64,000 nt of DNA from Sphingomonas sp. BAUL-RG-20F-R05-02 (GCF_022662305.1 NZ_JAKNQH010000007.1:142727-206726), one strand, 5' to 3'. Positions 16,294 to 26,864 are shown, counted from the first letter of the stretch. Numbers and translations are program-made. Notes: generated from the letters alone by a model not told the origin.

Positions 16294-18294
16294 ATGTCCG
16301 AGATGTTCCGAATCACGCTGCCCGACGGTTCCGTCCGTGAGGTAGCCCCGGGTACTACCCCGGCGGACATCGCCGCCGCGATCGGGCCGGGCCTCGCCAA
16401 GGCGGCGATCGGTGCGCGCGTCGACGGCGAACTGCGCGACATCACGCGGCCGTTCGAGCAGGACTCGCAACTCGCGCTGGTGACCAACCGCGACGAGGCC
16501 GATGCGCTCGAATTCGCGCGGCACGATTACGCGCACATCCTGGCCGAAGCGGTGCAGCAGCTTTTCCCCGGCACGCAGATCACCTTCGGTCCGTCGACCG
16601 ACGACGGCTTCTATTACGACTTCGCGCCCAAGGATCGCCCCTTCACCGAAGAAGATCTGCCCGCGATCGAGGCGGAGATGCGCACCATCATCCGCGCGGA
16701 CAAGCCGCTCAAGCGCGAGGTGTGGGAGCGCGAAGCGCTGATCGCGCGCTGGCGCGAGCAGGGTGAGACGTTCAAGGCGGAATGGGCCGCCGAACTGCCG
16801 GGTGACGAGCCGCTGACGGTCTATTGGTCGGGCGAGGACTGGCTCGACATGTGCCGCGGCCCGCATCTCGCCTCAACGGGCAAGCTCGATCCGGACGCGT
16901 TCAAGCTGACGCGCGTATCCGGCGCCTATTGGCGCGGCGACCAGAACAACGCGATGCTGAGCCGCATCTACGGTACCGGCTGGCTCAACAAGAAGCAGCT
17001 CGCCGAGCATCTCACGCGGCAGGAGGAGGCTGCCAAGCGCGACCACCGCCGCATCGGCGCGGAGATGGACCTGTTCCACCTCCAGAGCGAGGCGCAGGGG
17101 TCCGTATTCTGGCACCCCAACGGTTTCGTGCTGTGGCGCGCGCTGGAGGCGTATATGCGCCGCCGTCTCGACGCGGCCGGCTATGCCGAGGTCAAGACGC
17201 CGCAGTTGATGGACGCGCGCCAGTGGGAGCAGTCCGGCCACTGGGGCAAGTACCGCGAGAACATGTTCGTGGTGCCCGACGAAATCCCCAATGCGGAAGA
17301 AGAGGGGCCGATACTGTCGGGCAAGGCCGACCTCATGGCTCTGAAGCCGATGAACTGCCCCGCGCACGTGCTGATCTTCCGGCAGGGCATCAAATCGTAC
17401 CGCGACCTGCCGATCCGCATGGCCGAGTTCGGCTGCTGCCACCGCAACGAACCGCATGGCGCGCTGCACGGCATCATGCGTGTGCGCCAGTTCACGCAGG
17501 ACGACGCGCATATCTTCGTGCGCGAGGACCAGCTGATCGGCGAGGTGCGCGACTTCTGCGAGCTGCTCGACAGCGTGTACCGCGATCTCGGCTTCGAGGA
17601 TTATGCGGTGAAGCTGGCGCTGCGCCCGGAGAAGCGCTTCGGCTCGGACGAAATGTGGGACACGGCCGAGCGCGAACTGCGCGAGGCGGTGCTGCAATCG
17701 AACTTGAGCAACACGATCAAGGACAAGTTCGAGGAGCTGCCGGGCGAAGGCGCGTTCTACGCACCGAAGCTTGAATTCCACCTCACCGACGCGATCGGGC
17801 GGACGTGGCAGGTCGGCACCATCCAGTCCGACCGCGTGCTGCCCGAGCGACTCGATGCGTCCTATGTGGGCGATGACGGCGAGCGCCATCGCCCGGTCAT
17901 GCTTCACCGCGCGATCCTCGGCACGTTCGAGCGCTTCCTCGGCATCCTGATCGAACATCATGCCGGCCGCTTCCCGCTGTGGCTGGCGCCTGTGCAGGCG
18001 GTGGTGGCGACGATCGTGTCGGACGCGGACGGCTATGCGGCCGAGGTCGCGCGGCGGCTCAAGGCGGCTGGCTTGCGTGTCGAGACAGATTTGCGCAACG
18101 AGAAGATCAACTACAAGGTGCGTGAGCACAGCCTCGCCAAGGTGCCGAACCTGCTGGTGGTCGGCAAGCGCGAGGCCGAGGAAGGCACCGTCGCGCTACG
18201 TCCGCTGGGTGAGGGCGCCAAACAGGAGGTGCTGACGCTCGACGCGGCGATCGCGCGGCTGGTGGCAGAGGCGACCCCGCCCGACCTGCGCTGA
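16294..18294 (+). CDS. thrS: Threonyl-tRNA synthetase
   Basis: A 666-residue class II synthetase. The TGS domain is at the start ([19 protein letters not shown]), then the editing/SAD domain ([19 protein letters not shown]; later [10 protein letters not shown]), the catalytic core from about 270 with motif 2 [19 protein letters not shown], motif 3 near [16 protein letters not shown], and the anticodon-binding domain at about 560-660. Length is normal for the family. It is essential for charging tRNA-Thr. No T-box is expected or seen. A hairpin follows at 18302-18335. Confidence 0.97.
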   Translation: MSEMFRITLPDGSVREVAPGTTPADIAAAIGPGLAKAAIGARVDGELRDITRPFEQDSQLALVTNRDEADALEFARHDYAHILAEAVQQLFPGTQITFGPSTDDGFYYDFAPKDRPFTEEDLPAIEAEMRTIIRADKPLKREVWEREALIARWREQGETFKAEWAAELPGDEPLTVYWSGEDWLDMCRGPHLASTGKLDPDAFKLTRVSGAYWRGDQNNAMLSRIYGTGWLNKKQLAEHLTRQEEAAKRDHRRIGAEMDLFHLQSEAQGSVFWHPNGFVLWRALEAYMRRRLDAAGYAEVKTPQLMDARQWEQSGHWGKYRENMFVVPDEIPNAEEEGPILSGKADLMALKPMNCPAHVLIFRQGIKSYRDLPIRMAEFGCCHRNEPHGALHGIMRVRQFTQDDAHIFVREDQLIGEVRDFCELLDSVYRDLGFEDYAVKLALRPEKRFGSDEMWDTAERELREAVLQSNLSNTIKDKFEELPGEGAFYAPKLEFHLTDAIGRTWQVGTIQSDRVLPERLDASYVGDDGERHRPVMLHRAILGTFERFLGILIEHHAGRFPLWLAPVQAVVATIVSDADGYAAEVARRLKAAGLRVETDLRNEKINYKVREHSLAKVPNLLVVGKREAEEGTVALRPLGEGAKQEVLTLDAAIARLVAEATPPDLR

Positions 18295-18301
18295 AACGGA
18301 A

Positions 18302-18335
18302 GAAGCCGGCCGGACCTTGTGGTTCGACCGGCTTC
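18302..18335. terminator. Hairpin between thrS and the beta-barrel gene
   Basis: GAAGCCGG (18302-18309) pairs with CCGGCTTC (18328-18335), with an inner CGGACC/GGTTCG stem around TTGT. It sits between convergent stops and can serve both strands; there is no T-run on either side. Confidence 0.65.
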
Positions 18336-18354
18336 GCGTGCGCTCGGCTGACGA

Positions 18355-19035
18355 TCAGAGGCGGTATTTCAGGCCGAGTTGCAGGATCGGATAGACCTTG
18401 TACTTGTCGAGCGTGTCCTGGACCTTGAGGCGCTCCTGATCGAGTTGGGCGATGAACAACGCGTTGTTCGACAGCGATCCGTTTGCACGGTAATCGCGGA
18501 TCTGCACCGCGCCCTGGAACAGCGCGCCCGCCTCGATCGACAGGCTCAGGCCACGGCGTAGCGTGCCGCCGTAACCGAGCGTAAGCTGCGGTGCGAAGTC
18601 CTTGGTGTCCGCATCGCCGTCGATGGTGCCGATCTGCGCGGGCGTAAAGTTGATACCGCCGATCCGGGTGTCACGCATCGGCGTGGCATGGATGCGGCCT
18701 GAATTGCCGTTCGCGCGCGCGCCCGCCGACAGGCGGAAGCCGCCGCCGAACGGATAGATGTCGATCATCGCGCCGCCGGACTTCAGGTTGGCGGTGCCGT
18801 CGTACCGGACATCGTTCGACTTCACGGTGTGGCTGAACGACAGGAACGTCGCGTTCGCGCGCACGCCGATCGTTTGGTTTACGCGGTAACCGACTTCCGG
18901 TCCGACGCCAAGCGTACCGCCGGTCACACCCAGGCTGACGTGCCCCGAGTTCGAAGCCGACCTATCCTGCGCGGACGCAGGCGGGGCAAGCACCGGCACT
19001 GCCGCGACCAGCGCAGCCCAAAACATCGCCTTCAT
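18355..19035 (-). CDS. Outer-membrane beta-barrel protein
   Basis: A 226-residue protein with signal peptide MKAMFWAALVAAVPVLAPPASA (cleavage before QDR). The rest alternates polar and hydrophobic residues with many glycines (GGTLGVGPEVGYRVNQTIGV, GGAMIDIYPFGGGFRLSAG) and ends in LGLKYRL. This is the pattern of a small eight- to ten-stranded outer-membrane barrel. Substrate or role cannot be told. It is an isolated gene with a long AT-richer upstream region. Confidence 0.7.
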   Translation of the reverse strand: MKAMFWAALVAAVPVLAPPASAQDRSASNSGHVSLGVTGGTLGVGPEVGYRVNQTIGVRANATFLSFSHTVKSNDVRYDGTANLKSGGAMIDIYPFGGGFRLSAGARANGNSGRIHATPMRDTRIGGINFTPAQIGTIDGDADTKDFAPQLTLGYGGTLRRGLSLSIEAGALFQGAVQIRDYRANGSLSNNALFIAQLDQERLKVQDTLDKYKVYPILQLGLKYRL

Positions 19036-19502
19036 GAAAACCCCCGAATCCTATCAGCGCCTATGGCGACGCGTGAACAACCAACGACTCGCTACCCGCA
19101 CGGCAGTAGATTTTCCATTTCGGAGACGTACTTACGGGATGAGCACGAGCCGCCCGGCAGGGACTGGTAAAGGTTTGCTGTTAACGATTGGTTTTCGTCC
19201 GTGTCCTTTGACACCGAAACTTGCCTTCTCACGTCAGAACAAAGCGCGATATGTCAAAATGCGGTGGCAGGTGACTTTACCTTTGAGGCCGTTCTCTGAT
19301 ACTGCTTCTATTCGATCCTTGCATTTAGTGTCTTACATCGACGTCGCGGCTTTACCGCGTGTGGCATGCGACCTCACATCATACCGCTGAGCGTAGTAGC
19401 TTGTAAGAATCGTTGAATTGGTCCTAAAAGTCCGCGTTACGATGCTCTTTGCGACAGGCCGGAGCAAACTTGATTGATCGTCAATTTTCGGGGGGAACGA
19501 AC
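19036..19502. other. Intergenic region, no gene recognised
   Basis: This 467-base stretch is clearly less GC-rich than its surroundings and must hold the promoter of the beta-barrel gene (leftward). I see short open frames but none with a ribosome-binding site and protein-like composition. Confidence 0.5.
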
Positions 19503-19655
19503 GTGACGGTCAAAAGGCCGACTATCGCCCAGCAGGCGTTGGACGAGCAGATTGCACGCATGATCCGGACCCTGCGGCGTCAGCGGATCGCGATAATACT
19601 GATCGGCTTGGCCGGCGCCGCAATCGAACTTACGACGTTGTACCCTCACCTTTAG
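19503..19655 (+). CDS. Possible small single-helix membrane protein
   Basis: A GTG at 19503 with a strong GGGGGAA ribosome-binding stretch (19491-19497) opens a 50-residue frame. The product has a basic amphipathic N-terminal part (QIARMIRTLRRQR) followed by one hydrophobic helix (IAIILIGLAGAAIEL) and ends in TTLYPHL. No family was recognised. The combination of a good start site, positive charges before the helix and isolation between two long intergenic gaps makes it plausible but unproven. Confidence 0.38.
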   Translation: MTVKRPTIAQQALDEQIARMIRTLRRQRIAIILIGLAGAAIELTTLYPHL

Positions 19656-20153
19656 TGCTTGCAGCACGCGACCATCGCCATCGCGCAACTATCTTGATCC
19701 TGTGCCGCCTGCTGTCACACAATCAAGTCGTGATGACGTTGATACGACATAGCCGGAGTGACTGGTAAATGACAGGAAAGGGCTGCTTTGTGGCACTGCC
19801 CCCCGATCTGTCACGTAGATGCTCGTTTGCAGAGCGTCCCCTTCTTTTACATTCAACGTCATGAATATCAGCGCTGATTGGCACCCGCTTCAGCGGTTTA
19901 TAGTGCGATGCGCAGTCCCGAAAAGGATCGCATATTAGAACGCCAGCGGCTTCCTAAAACCTGTCTTCGGCAGGAATTTAAGAAGATTGACGGCGTCCGG
20001 AACGACAATACGTGGTGGAAGGCGAACGTTCGCTTCGTGGTAGTTGGATAGCGGGAGGGATGGGTACATCAGGTTCCGATTGCTCCATCCGTCTCGCCGG
20101 CGCTTCGCTGCGGCCCGGGCGGAATGACTGTGATAGCCGGCGGGATTATGCTT
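19656..20153. other. Intergenic region with palindrome
   Basis: About 500 bases without a recognisable gene. It includes the perfect 12-bp palindrome GCGAACGTTCGC near 20023-20034, related to a dispersed GAACG-type motif seen elsewhere in the window, and a CCTGT-CTTCG-GCAGG hairpin near 19960. Confidence 0.45.
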
Positions 20154-23100
20154 TCATGCGGCGGTTCCGCGCCGCCGCGTCAGCACGAGCATCAGCGTGG
20201 GGAGGAACACCAGCACGAGCGGCACTGCCGCGCTCAACCCGAAGATGATTGCGGTGGCGAGCGGGCGCTGCAGCCCCGCACCGCGCGACAGCCCTAGCGC
20301 GAGCGGTGCCAGCGTCAGCGCCGCGATCAGCGCCGACATCAGGATCGGCCTCAAACGCTTGGCGCTCGCCTCGCGCAGCGCGGCGGCGTCCACCACGCCA
20401 CACCGGGGCAGTTCGGCGAGGAAGAAGATTACGAGTTCGGTCACCATGCCGACCACCATCGTCAGCCCCATCAGTGCCGAAATGTCGAGTTCGATCCCCG
20501 TTGCCCAAAGTCCGGCCAGCACCACCGCTGCTGACAGCAGTACGGTGACGATCGCCGCAAGTGTCCAGCTCAGCCGACCGAACAGGACTGTCAGCAGCAG
20601 TGCGCTCAGCATCAGTGCAGCGAGGAACACCATCGTGAGATCGGCAAAGCTCTGCTGCTGCTGTGCGTAAAGGCCGCCATATTCGACCCGCACCGACGTC
20701 GGCAGGTGCAACTGCGTAACGGCAGCGCGGACGTCCTTCATGCCCGACCCGAGATCGCGGCCCTCCAGCCGTGCGGTGACCGCGACGAAAGGCGCAAGAT
20801 CCTCGCGGGTAATCTGCGTCTGGCCGGCGGCGACGTCGACACGCGCGATCTGGCCGAGCCTGACGAGATGCCCGTCCGGCGCCGTAAGCGGCAGTTGGGC
20901 GAGCAGATCGGCGCGCGATCGAAGCGCCGCTGCGGCCCGGACGCGCGCGGTGACGAGCTGCTCGCCGATGCGCAACTGCGTTGATGGCGTGCCTGCAACC
21001 AGCGCCTCGACCTGCGTCGCGACCGCATCGGGATCCAGCCCTTGCTGGAGTGCCGCCGCCGCATCGACCTTGATGGCGAGCGCATCGCCGGCAACCCGCA
21101 GGCCGTCCACCACCTCGACGATGCCGGTGATTCTACCGATGGCGGTGCCGACGCGCCTCGCCGACGCGGACAGCAGCTTGGGATCGTCGCCGAACAGCTT
21201 GACCTCGATCGGCTGGGGCACTGCGGTCAGATCGCCGATCAGATCTTCCATCAGCTGCGCGGTTTCGATTTCGAGGCCGGGCACCTTTGCGCCGATCTGG
21301 TTGCGGATGTCGGCCATCACCTCTTCGATCGGGCGGCGCGATCCGCCCTTCAGCCGGATGAACAGATCGCCCTCGTCGGCTTCGGTCAGGCCACCGCCGA
21401 GCTGCGCGCCGGTCCGCCGCGAGTAGCTTGCTACCTCCGGCGTCGCGGTGATGATCTGCTCGACCTCGCGCAGTAGCCGGTCGGTGTCGCCGAGTGCGGC
21501 GCCGGCCTGTGCCTTGTAGTCGAGAATAAAGCCGCCCTCGTCCATCGCCGGCATGAAGCCCGACGGCACCTGCGTCCACGCCGCATAGCCGAGCACCGCC
21601 AGCGCGACACCTACCACCCCGACGAACAGGCCCGGCCGCGCCAGTGCTCGCCGCGCGGCGCCGTCGTTCCACCGCGCAAGCCGCGCCTGAAAGGCGCCGG
21701 CACGCTCCGCTGCCGCGACGTCCCGCGGCCGCACCCAGCGTTCGGCGAGCAACGGCAGCACGCACCGTGCGAACAGCAGCGACAGGCCGAGCGCCGCCAC
21801 CATCGTGAGTGCCAGCGCCTTGAAGAACCCGCCGGTCACGCCGCTGACAAAGGCGAGGGGGGTGAACACCACGATCGTCGCCGCGGTCGATCCGATCAGC
21901 GGATGCGACATCTCCGCCGCCGCGCGACCGACCGACGTGCCGCCTTCCTGCAAACGGCGCATGATGTGTTCGAGCATCACCACCGCATCGTCGACAACAA
22001 GACCGACCGCTGCCGCCATGCCGCCCAGCGTCATCATGTTGAAGCTCATGCCAAGCGCACCGAGGATCAGGCACGTGGCGGCAAGCACGGCCGGCAGCAT
22101 GAGCCCGGTGATGACCATCAGCCGTACCGATCGCAGGAACGCGAACAGCACCAGCCCCGCCAGCACCGACCCGATCAGGATCGCATCGCGTACCGCATTC
22201 GCCGCGCCGGTCACCAGCTCGGACTGATCGTAGAACGGCGTGACCTTCACGCTTGGTGGCAGACCGAGTTGCGCCAGCCGCGCGTCGACATCGGCGACGA
22301 TCCGCACCGTGTCGCCGGTCAGCGACTGCCGGACATTGACCAGCACCGCATCGTGACCGCCCGACGAGACCTTGGTAAAGGCGGGCTCGATGGCGGGGTG
22401 GATCGTGGCGAGCTGGCCGAGCGTGACCAAACCCGCGCCGCTGCCGCTTGCCGCCTTGACGGGCGTCGCGGCGAGATCGTCGATCGTCGCGATCCGCCGC
22501 TCGCTCAGCACCAGATACAGCCGGTGACGATCCTCCAGTCTGCCGACGCCGCGTACCGCATTGGCCTTGCCGATCGTCGTCGCGATTGCATCGAGGGAGA
22601 GGCCGAGCGCCTGCGCCCGCGCCGGGTCGACATCGACCGCAATCTCGCGCGGAGCGCCGCCCAGGATATCGATACCGGCGACGCCCGGCACTGCGGTCAA
22701 CGCCGGCCGGATGGTCAGTTCGGCGATCTGGCGCAGCGCATTCTGGTCGAGGCTGTCCGACGTCAGCGCGATGCCGAGGACAGGGAAGATCGTCGGATCG
22801 GAACGGCGCACATCGAAACGCGTGCCAGCGGGGAGATCGGGCAGGACGGTGGCGAGCGCGGTCTGCGTCGCCAGCGTCGCTGTCACCATGTCCTGGCTCC
22901 ACGGGAAGTCCATCGCGACCTCCGCCGAACCGCGGCTCGTGGTCGAACGCACGCGGCTGACGCCCGGCACCGCGCGCAAGGCGATCTCGATCGGGCGGGT
23001 GATCTCCGCCGTCATCGCGCCAGCGTCACGATCGCCGGCGTCGATCGCGACGACGACGCGGGGAAAGTCGATATGCGGAAACAGGCTAACCGGCATCCGC

Positions 23101-23183
23101 GTCGCCGCGAACAGCCCGCCCGCGACGAGCAGGAACGCGGCGAGCCACAGCGCCTGCGCATGGCGGTGCAAGACGTCCTTCAC
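20154..23183 (-). CDS. RND efflux transporter permease
   Basis: A 1009-residue RND-superfamily inner-membrane pump. It shows a first helix after a short N-terminus, a large periplasmic loop (about 35-325), helices 2-6 including GLVVDDAVVMLEHIMRRL (the conserved Asp pair of helix 4), a second periplasmic loop and helices 8-12 ending near RRRGTAA. The family exports drugs, metals or lipophilic compounds with proton influx, working with an adaptor and an outer-membrane channel, both encoded just upstream. It is the last gene of a five-gene operon that starts with a response regulator; its ATG overlaps the adaptor stop. The substrate is unknown. Confidence 0.92.
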   Translation of the reverse strand: MKDVLHRHAQALWLAAFLLVAGGLFAATRMPVSLFPHIDFPRVVVAIDAGDRDAGAMTAEITRPIEIALRAVPGVSRVRSTTSRGSAEVAMDFPWSQDMVTATLATQTALATVLPDLPAGTRFDVRRSDPTIFPVLGIALTSDSLDQNALRQIAELTIRPALTAVPGVAGIDILGGAPREIAVDVDPARAQALGLSLDAIATTIGKANAVRGVGRLEDRHRLYLVLSERRIATIDDLAATPVKAASGSGAGLVTLGQLATIHPAIEPAFTKVSSGGHDAVLVNVRQSLTGDTVRIVADVDARLAQLGLPPSVKVTPFYDQSELVTGAANAVRDAILIGSVLAGLVLFAFLRSVRLMVITGLMLPAVLAATCLILGALGMSFNMMTLGGMAAAVGLVVDDAVVMLEHIMRRLQEGGTSVGRAAAEMSHPLIGSTAATIVVFTPLAFVSGVTGGFFKALALTMVAALGLSLLFARCVLPLLAERWVRPRDVAAAERAGAFQARLARWNDGAARRALARPGLFVGVVGVALAVLGYAAWTQVPSGFMPAMDEGGFILDYKAQAGAALGDTDRLLREVEQIITATPEVASYSRRTGAQLGGGLTEADEGDLFIRLKGGSRRPIEEVMADIRNQIGAKVPGLEIETAQLMEDLIGDLTAVPQPIEVKLFGDDPKLLSASARRVGTAIGRITGIVEVVDGLRVAGDALAIKVDAAAALQQGLDPDAVATQVEALVAGTPSTQLRIGEQLVTARVRAAAALRSRADLLAQLPLTAPDGHLVRLGQIARVDVAAGQTQITREDLAPFVAVTARLEGRDLGSGMKDVRAAVTQLHLPTSVRVEYGGLYAQQQQSFADLTMVFLAALMLSALLLTVLFGRLSWTLAAIVTVLLSAAVVLAGLWATGIELDISALMGLTMVVGMVTELVIFFLAELPRCGVVDAAALREASAKRLRPILMSALIAALTLAPLALGLSRGAGLQRPLATAIIFGLSAAVPLVLVFLPTLMLVLTRRRGTAA

Positions 23184-24202
23184 CGCGTTCGGACCTTCAT
23201 GCCGTCCTCGACCGCGGTGCCGCCTGCGGTGACGACCCGCTCACCGGCGCGCACGCCCTTGGTGATCGCAACGCGTGCGCCGCTCGATGCTGCGGTTTCC
23301 ACATCGCGGCGATGCGCGACGCCGCCTGCGACGACGAAGACATAGGGCTGGCCGCCATCGTCGAGCAACGCGGCATAGGGGATAGTCAGTGCGTCGCCGG
23401 CACCCGCGACAGCCACCGTCGCGCTCAGCGTCTCGCCGATGCGCAGGCCACTGGCGGCGGGCACGCGCGCGTAGACGGAGGCAAGCCGGGTCTGTGGATT
23501 GACATTGGCGTCGACCGTGTCGACCGCAGCGGCGATCGGCGCGTGCGAGCCTGTGCCGGCGATGCGGATCGTCATGCCGGGATGGACAGCCTGCGCACTG
23601 TCCGGATCGATGCCGAACCTTACCCGCAGGGCGTCGGCGCGTACCATGCTCGCCACCGCCGCGCCGGCCTGCAACAGATCGCCGACCGTAGCCGCGACGG
23701 TATCGACCGTCCCGGCCGCCGGCGCGCGCAGCACAAACCCGGCGGTGCGGCTGGCGAAGCTGTTGCGCAGCGCATCGGCGGCGGCGGCGGCCGCGCGGGT
23801 GGTCTCGACGTCGGCGTCGCTCATCAGCCCGTCACCGCGCATGCGGGTCGCGCGGGCGAACGCCTTGTCAGCGGCGGCGGCATCGCTTGCGGCCTTGGCG
23901 GCATCGGCGCGGCCCTGCGCCGATGCTTGCAGCCGGGCGATGACCTGTCCCTGGCGTACCGTCGTACCGGTCGCCACGCGGATTTCGGCGACGGTCGCCT
24001 CGGCCGGCGCGACCAGCGACATCCGCCCCTCCGGCCCGGGTTCGACCGCCCCGTACAGTGTCATGTCCTCACGCGCGGCACCCTGTGTCGCCGGCGCGAG
24101 CGTTACCAGCGCGACCGGCGTGACGGCGGCGGTATCGGTCTCGTCGCTGGCCGAGCACGCGGCGAGCAACGCCAGCGGCGCGGCGATCCAGAATCTCGTC
24201 AT
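23180..24202 (-). CDS. RND efflux periplasmic adaptor (lipoprotein)
   Basis: A 340-residue membrane fusion protein. The N-terminus MTRFWIAAPLALLAACSA carries a lipobox (LAAC), so it is probably anchored in the inner membrane by lipid. The lipoyl-type half motifs appear at about 60-85 (PAEATVAEIRVATGTTVRQG) and 160-180 (FVLRAPAAGTVDTVAA), separated by an Ala-rich helical hairpin. It links the permease to the TolC-like channel. The ATG at 24202 overlaps the TolC stop (ATGA), with GGGAGG upstream at suitable spacing; a GTG nine bases upstream is too close to that site. Confidence 0.88.
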   Translation of the reverse strand: MTRFWIAAPLALLAACSASDETDTAAVTPVALVTLAPATQGAAREDMTLYGAVEPGPEGRMSLVAPAEATVAEIRVATGTTVRQGQVIARLQASAQGRADAAKAASDAAAADKAFARATRMRGDGLMSDADVETTRAAAAAADALRNSFASRTAGFVLRAPAAGTVDTVAATVGDLLQAGAAVASMVRADALRVRFGIDPDSAQAVHPGMTIRIAGTGSHAPIAAAVDTVDANVNPQTRLASVYARVPAASGLRIGETLSATVAVAGAGDALTIPYAALLDDGGQPYVFVVAGGVAHRRDVETAASSGARVAITKGVRAGERVVTAGGTAVEDGMKVRTR

Positions 24203-25539
24203 CGCGTCCACGCCTCCCGCAGCGTTCCGGTAAGAAGTTCGAGCGCGATGTCCTGCTCGGCGATCGCCTGGTTTGCCTGGACAAGCTGGCTACGCTTGTC
24301 GCACCATGCTTGCCCGGCGGCATCAGCAGTGGATTGCGCGAGATCGCCGCGTGCCGCAGCCGCCGCGCTGCTCGTTGCGTAACGCTCGACGTTCGGCAGG
24401 TCCCGCAGGATCGCTTCGCGCTGCGCTCGCGCGATGCCGAGCCCGCTGACGGCGGCGGCGATCTCGGCGCGCGTCTGGAACAACCGCGCCGCATATTCGG
24501 CGCGAAGCTGCTCGCGGGTTGCCCGCTCGACGGCGATGCCGCCCCGGTTGCGATTCCACAGCGGCATGGTGAAATCGACGGTCGGACCGACGATCATGTT
24601 GCCAGACGTATCGCGGTTTGCCGTCAGCGTAAGCGCCAGCGTCGGAAACTGATCGAGAATAGCCTTGCGATAGGCTGCTTCCTGGGAGGCATAGCCTGCA
24701 CGTAACGCGCGCAGATCGGTTCGATTTTCCTGCGCAATCTCGAAGAGCGCCGCAGCCGTCGGAGGTGGCGCATCTTCTGCGGCTGGCGCGAGGCGCAGTT
24801 CCGTGGCCGGCGGCAGGCCGAGTAAGCGGGTCAATTCGAACCTCGCCGTGTTGAGGTCGCCAGCCGCAATTTGCAGCTTACTCTCCGCATCGGTCGCGGC
24901 GAGCCTTGCGGTCTGCACCGCGTCGCCCGCGATGTCGCCGCGCCCGGCGGCGCGCAGGTTGCGGTCCAGCAGCGAGCGCGCACTTTCGCGGCTCGCCTGC
25001 GCGAGCGCTAGCGCCTGCGTAAGTGCGACAATCCGCACCGCCTGTAGCCGTGCCGAACCCGCCGCCTGCCATTCGCTCCAGGCGAGATCGAGGCGCACCT
25101 GATCGGCCGCCGCGTGCGCCTGCGCGACCCGCACGCCGCGTGTCCTGAGCGCATTCAGATCGAGCGCGAGCGCGCCGACCAGATCGGCAAGCGGGTCGGG
25201 TCCGCTCAGCACCTTGCTCGCCCCGATGTTCAGTGTCGGGTCAGGAAGAAGCCGCGCGGCGAAGATCTGCGCCTCGGCAACGCCCGCCTTGGCCCGCGCC
25301 GCCTTGAGATCCGGGCTGTTGAGCACCACCAGCGTCGCTACCGCATTGCCGTCGAGCGGCTTGGCAAGGTCGATCGCGACGGGTTTGAGGTATGGCCTTT
25401 CGATCCTCGCCGCCGCGATCGAGAGCGCCGCCATATCGACGGGCGTGAGCGTGGAGGGGGCGGAAGCGAGCGGCGCGGGCGTATAGCTCTGGCACCCGGC
25501 GATGAGCAGGCACAAAACCGGCATTGCGCGGCGGATCAT
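24199..25539 (-). CDS. TolC family outer-membrane efflux lipoprotein
   Basis: A 446-residue outer-membrane factor. The signal MPVLCLLIAGCQS has a lipobox (LIAGC). Two long helical repeats typical of TolC follow, each with ADQVRL/AARLFQTRAEI type heptads and the beta-strand regions around LPDPTLNIGASKV and FPTLALTLTANRD. It forms the exit duct of the tripartite pump. Its start overlaps the kinase stop (ATGA) and its stop overlaps the adaptor start, so translation of the operon is tightly coupled. Confidence 0.88.
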   Translation of the reverse strand: MIRRAMPVLCLLIAGCQSYTPAPLASAPSTLTPVDMAALSIAAARIERPYLKPVAIDLAKPLDGNAVATLVVLNSPDLKAARAKAGVAEAQIFAARLLPDPTLNIGASKVLSGPDPLADLVGALALDLNALRTRGVRVAQAHAAADQVRLDLAWSEWQAAGSARLQAVRIVALTQALALAQASRESARSLLDRNLRAAGRGDIAGDAVQTARLAATDAESKLQIAAGDLNTARFELTRLLGLPPATELRLAPAAEDAPPPTAAALFEIAQENRTDLRALRAGYASQEAAYRKAILDQFPTLALTLTANRDTSGNMIVGPTVDFTMPLWNRNRGGIAVERATREQLRAEYAARLFQTRAEIAAAVSGLGIARAQREAILRDLPNVERYATSSAAAAARGDLAQSTADAAGQAWCDKRSQLVQANQAIAEQDIALELLTGTLREAWTR

Positions 25540-26864
25540 GCCATCCTCGGGAGCGTGAGCGCCACGACGAGGCCGGGCAGCGCGTCTTCGATGGAGATCG
25601 TTCCGCCATGCGCGGCGGCGACCGCTTCGACCAGGCTCAGGCCGAGGCCGTTGCCCGGCGTGGTGCGGCTCGCCTCGCCGCGATAGAAGCGCCGCAGGAT
25701 CGCGGCTCGCTCGTCCGGGGGCACGCCGGGGCCGTCGTCCGCTACGGTGATGCGCGCCCCGCCGGTGGTTGCGCTGAGGTCGAGCCGCACCCCGGTTTCG
25801 GGCGGGGTATGCGCGCGCACGTTATCGAGCAGATTGGCGATCGCCTGCGCGAGCAACTCGCGGTTACCGCGCGCCTGCAGGTCGGGCACAATGCTCATGG
25901 CAAGATCATGCCCGCTATCGCTCAAGGCAGGCTGAAAGCTCTCGCCGACGTCCAGCACAAGCGCTGACAGGTCCAGCAGCGTAAAACCCTGTTCAAGCCC
26001 GCCGCCTTCGACCTCGGCTATTCGCAGGATTGCGCTGAACAACTGGAGCAGCGCTTCTCCCTGCTCGATCGCGCGTTCGGCGGCACCCTCGACCCGGCCG
26101 ACGTCCTCCAGTCGTGCACGCAGCCGCAGCAGCGGTGTACGCAGGTCGTGCGCCACATCGCTGGAAACCTGGCGGAGATTTTCCATCAGCCCCGCGATCC
26201 GGTCTAGCATCGCGTTGAGTGCGAGAGCTACGGCGTCGAATTCATCCCCGGCGGCGCTGACCGGCATGCGCTGCGTGAGGTCGCCGGCGACGACCGCATC
26301 GGCGGTGCGGCTGATCCCGCCGAGCCGGTGGCGCAGATACCGGCCTAGCAGCAAAGCGCCCGCCATTCCCACCACCAGTACGCCCGCGAACGCCGCACCG
26401 AACAGCGACAGGATCGTCGCGTCGATGGTTTCGATCGAAGCGGAGTCCAGCGCGACCGCCAGGCGGTTGTCACCGGGAAGGTCGGTCGCCTTGACTCGCA
26501 CCGTGCTTCCCCGTTCCGCAACCCCCGTCGTCGCGATGGTTGCGAAGCCGAGCTCGGGATAGGGGATCGGCACCGCGCCGGCGATACGGCGCCCGGAGCG
26601 GTCGAACAGCGCATAGCCGAAGCTTTCCGGCAGATGCCCGTGCCACCGTTCGCGTTCGGCGATTTCGGTCATCAGGCCGGGCGTGCCCCCCGGCTCCTGC
26701 GTGAGGTCACGCAATTCCGCAGCGACATGGTCGTCGCGCTGACCTCGGAATTCGGCGTCGGCGGCAAAATACACAGCCGTCCCCAGCAACAGGATGGCAG
26801 TGGCGAAGGCGGCGGCATAGACCAATGCGATCCGGTATGCGGCACTTTTGCAGGTTTTAGCCAT
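25536..26864 (-). CDS. Sensor histidine kinase of the efflux operon
   Basis: A 442-residue membrane kinase. It has a first helix at about 11-32, a periplasmic sensor of about 120 residues, a second helix at about 150-172 (FAGVLVVGMAGALLLG), HAMP, a HisKA box with VSSDVAHDLRTPLLRLR (phospho-accepting His), and an ATPase domain with ANLLDNVRAHTP, VADDGPGVPP and GNGLGLSLV. It is paired with the response regulator whose gene overlaps it by 8 bases. It most likely senses the substrate of the pump encoded downstream; the ligand is unknown. Confidence 0.92.
   Translation of the reverse strand: MAKTCKSAAYRIALVYAAAFATAILLLGTAVYFAADAEFRGQRDDHVAAELRDLTQEPGGTPGLMTEIAERERWHGHLPESFGYALFDRSGRRIAGAVPIPYPELGFATIATTGVAERGSTVRVKATDLPGDNRLAVALDSASIETIDATILSLFGAAFAGVLVVGMAGALLLGRYLRHRLGGISRTADAVVAGDLTQRMPVSAAGDEFDAVALALNAMLDRIAGLMENLRQVSSDVAHDLRTPLLRLRARLEDVGRVEGAAERAIEQGEALLQLFSAILRIAEVEGGGLEQGFTLLDLSALVLDVGESFQPALSDSGHDLAMSIVPDLQARGNRELLAQAIANLLDNVRAHTPPETGVRLDLSATTGGARITVADDGPGVPPDERAAILRRFYRGEASRTTPGNGLGLSLVEAVAAAHGGTISIEDALPGLVVALTLPRMA

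Noticed and set aside
19034..19390. 118-codon + strand frame after the beta-barrel gene
   Set aside because: It begins inside the antisense of the barrel gene start and has no protein-family character; the region is more likely promoter DNA.
21903..23345. 480-codon + strand frame through the RND permease gene
   Set aside because: Antisense shadow; the minus strand encodes an unmistakable RND pump.
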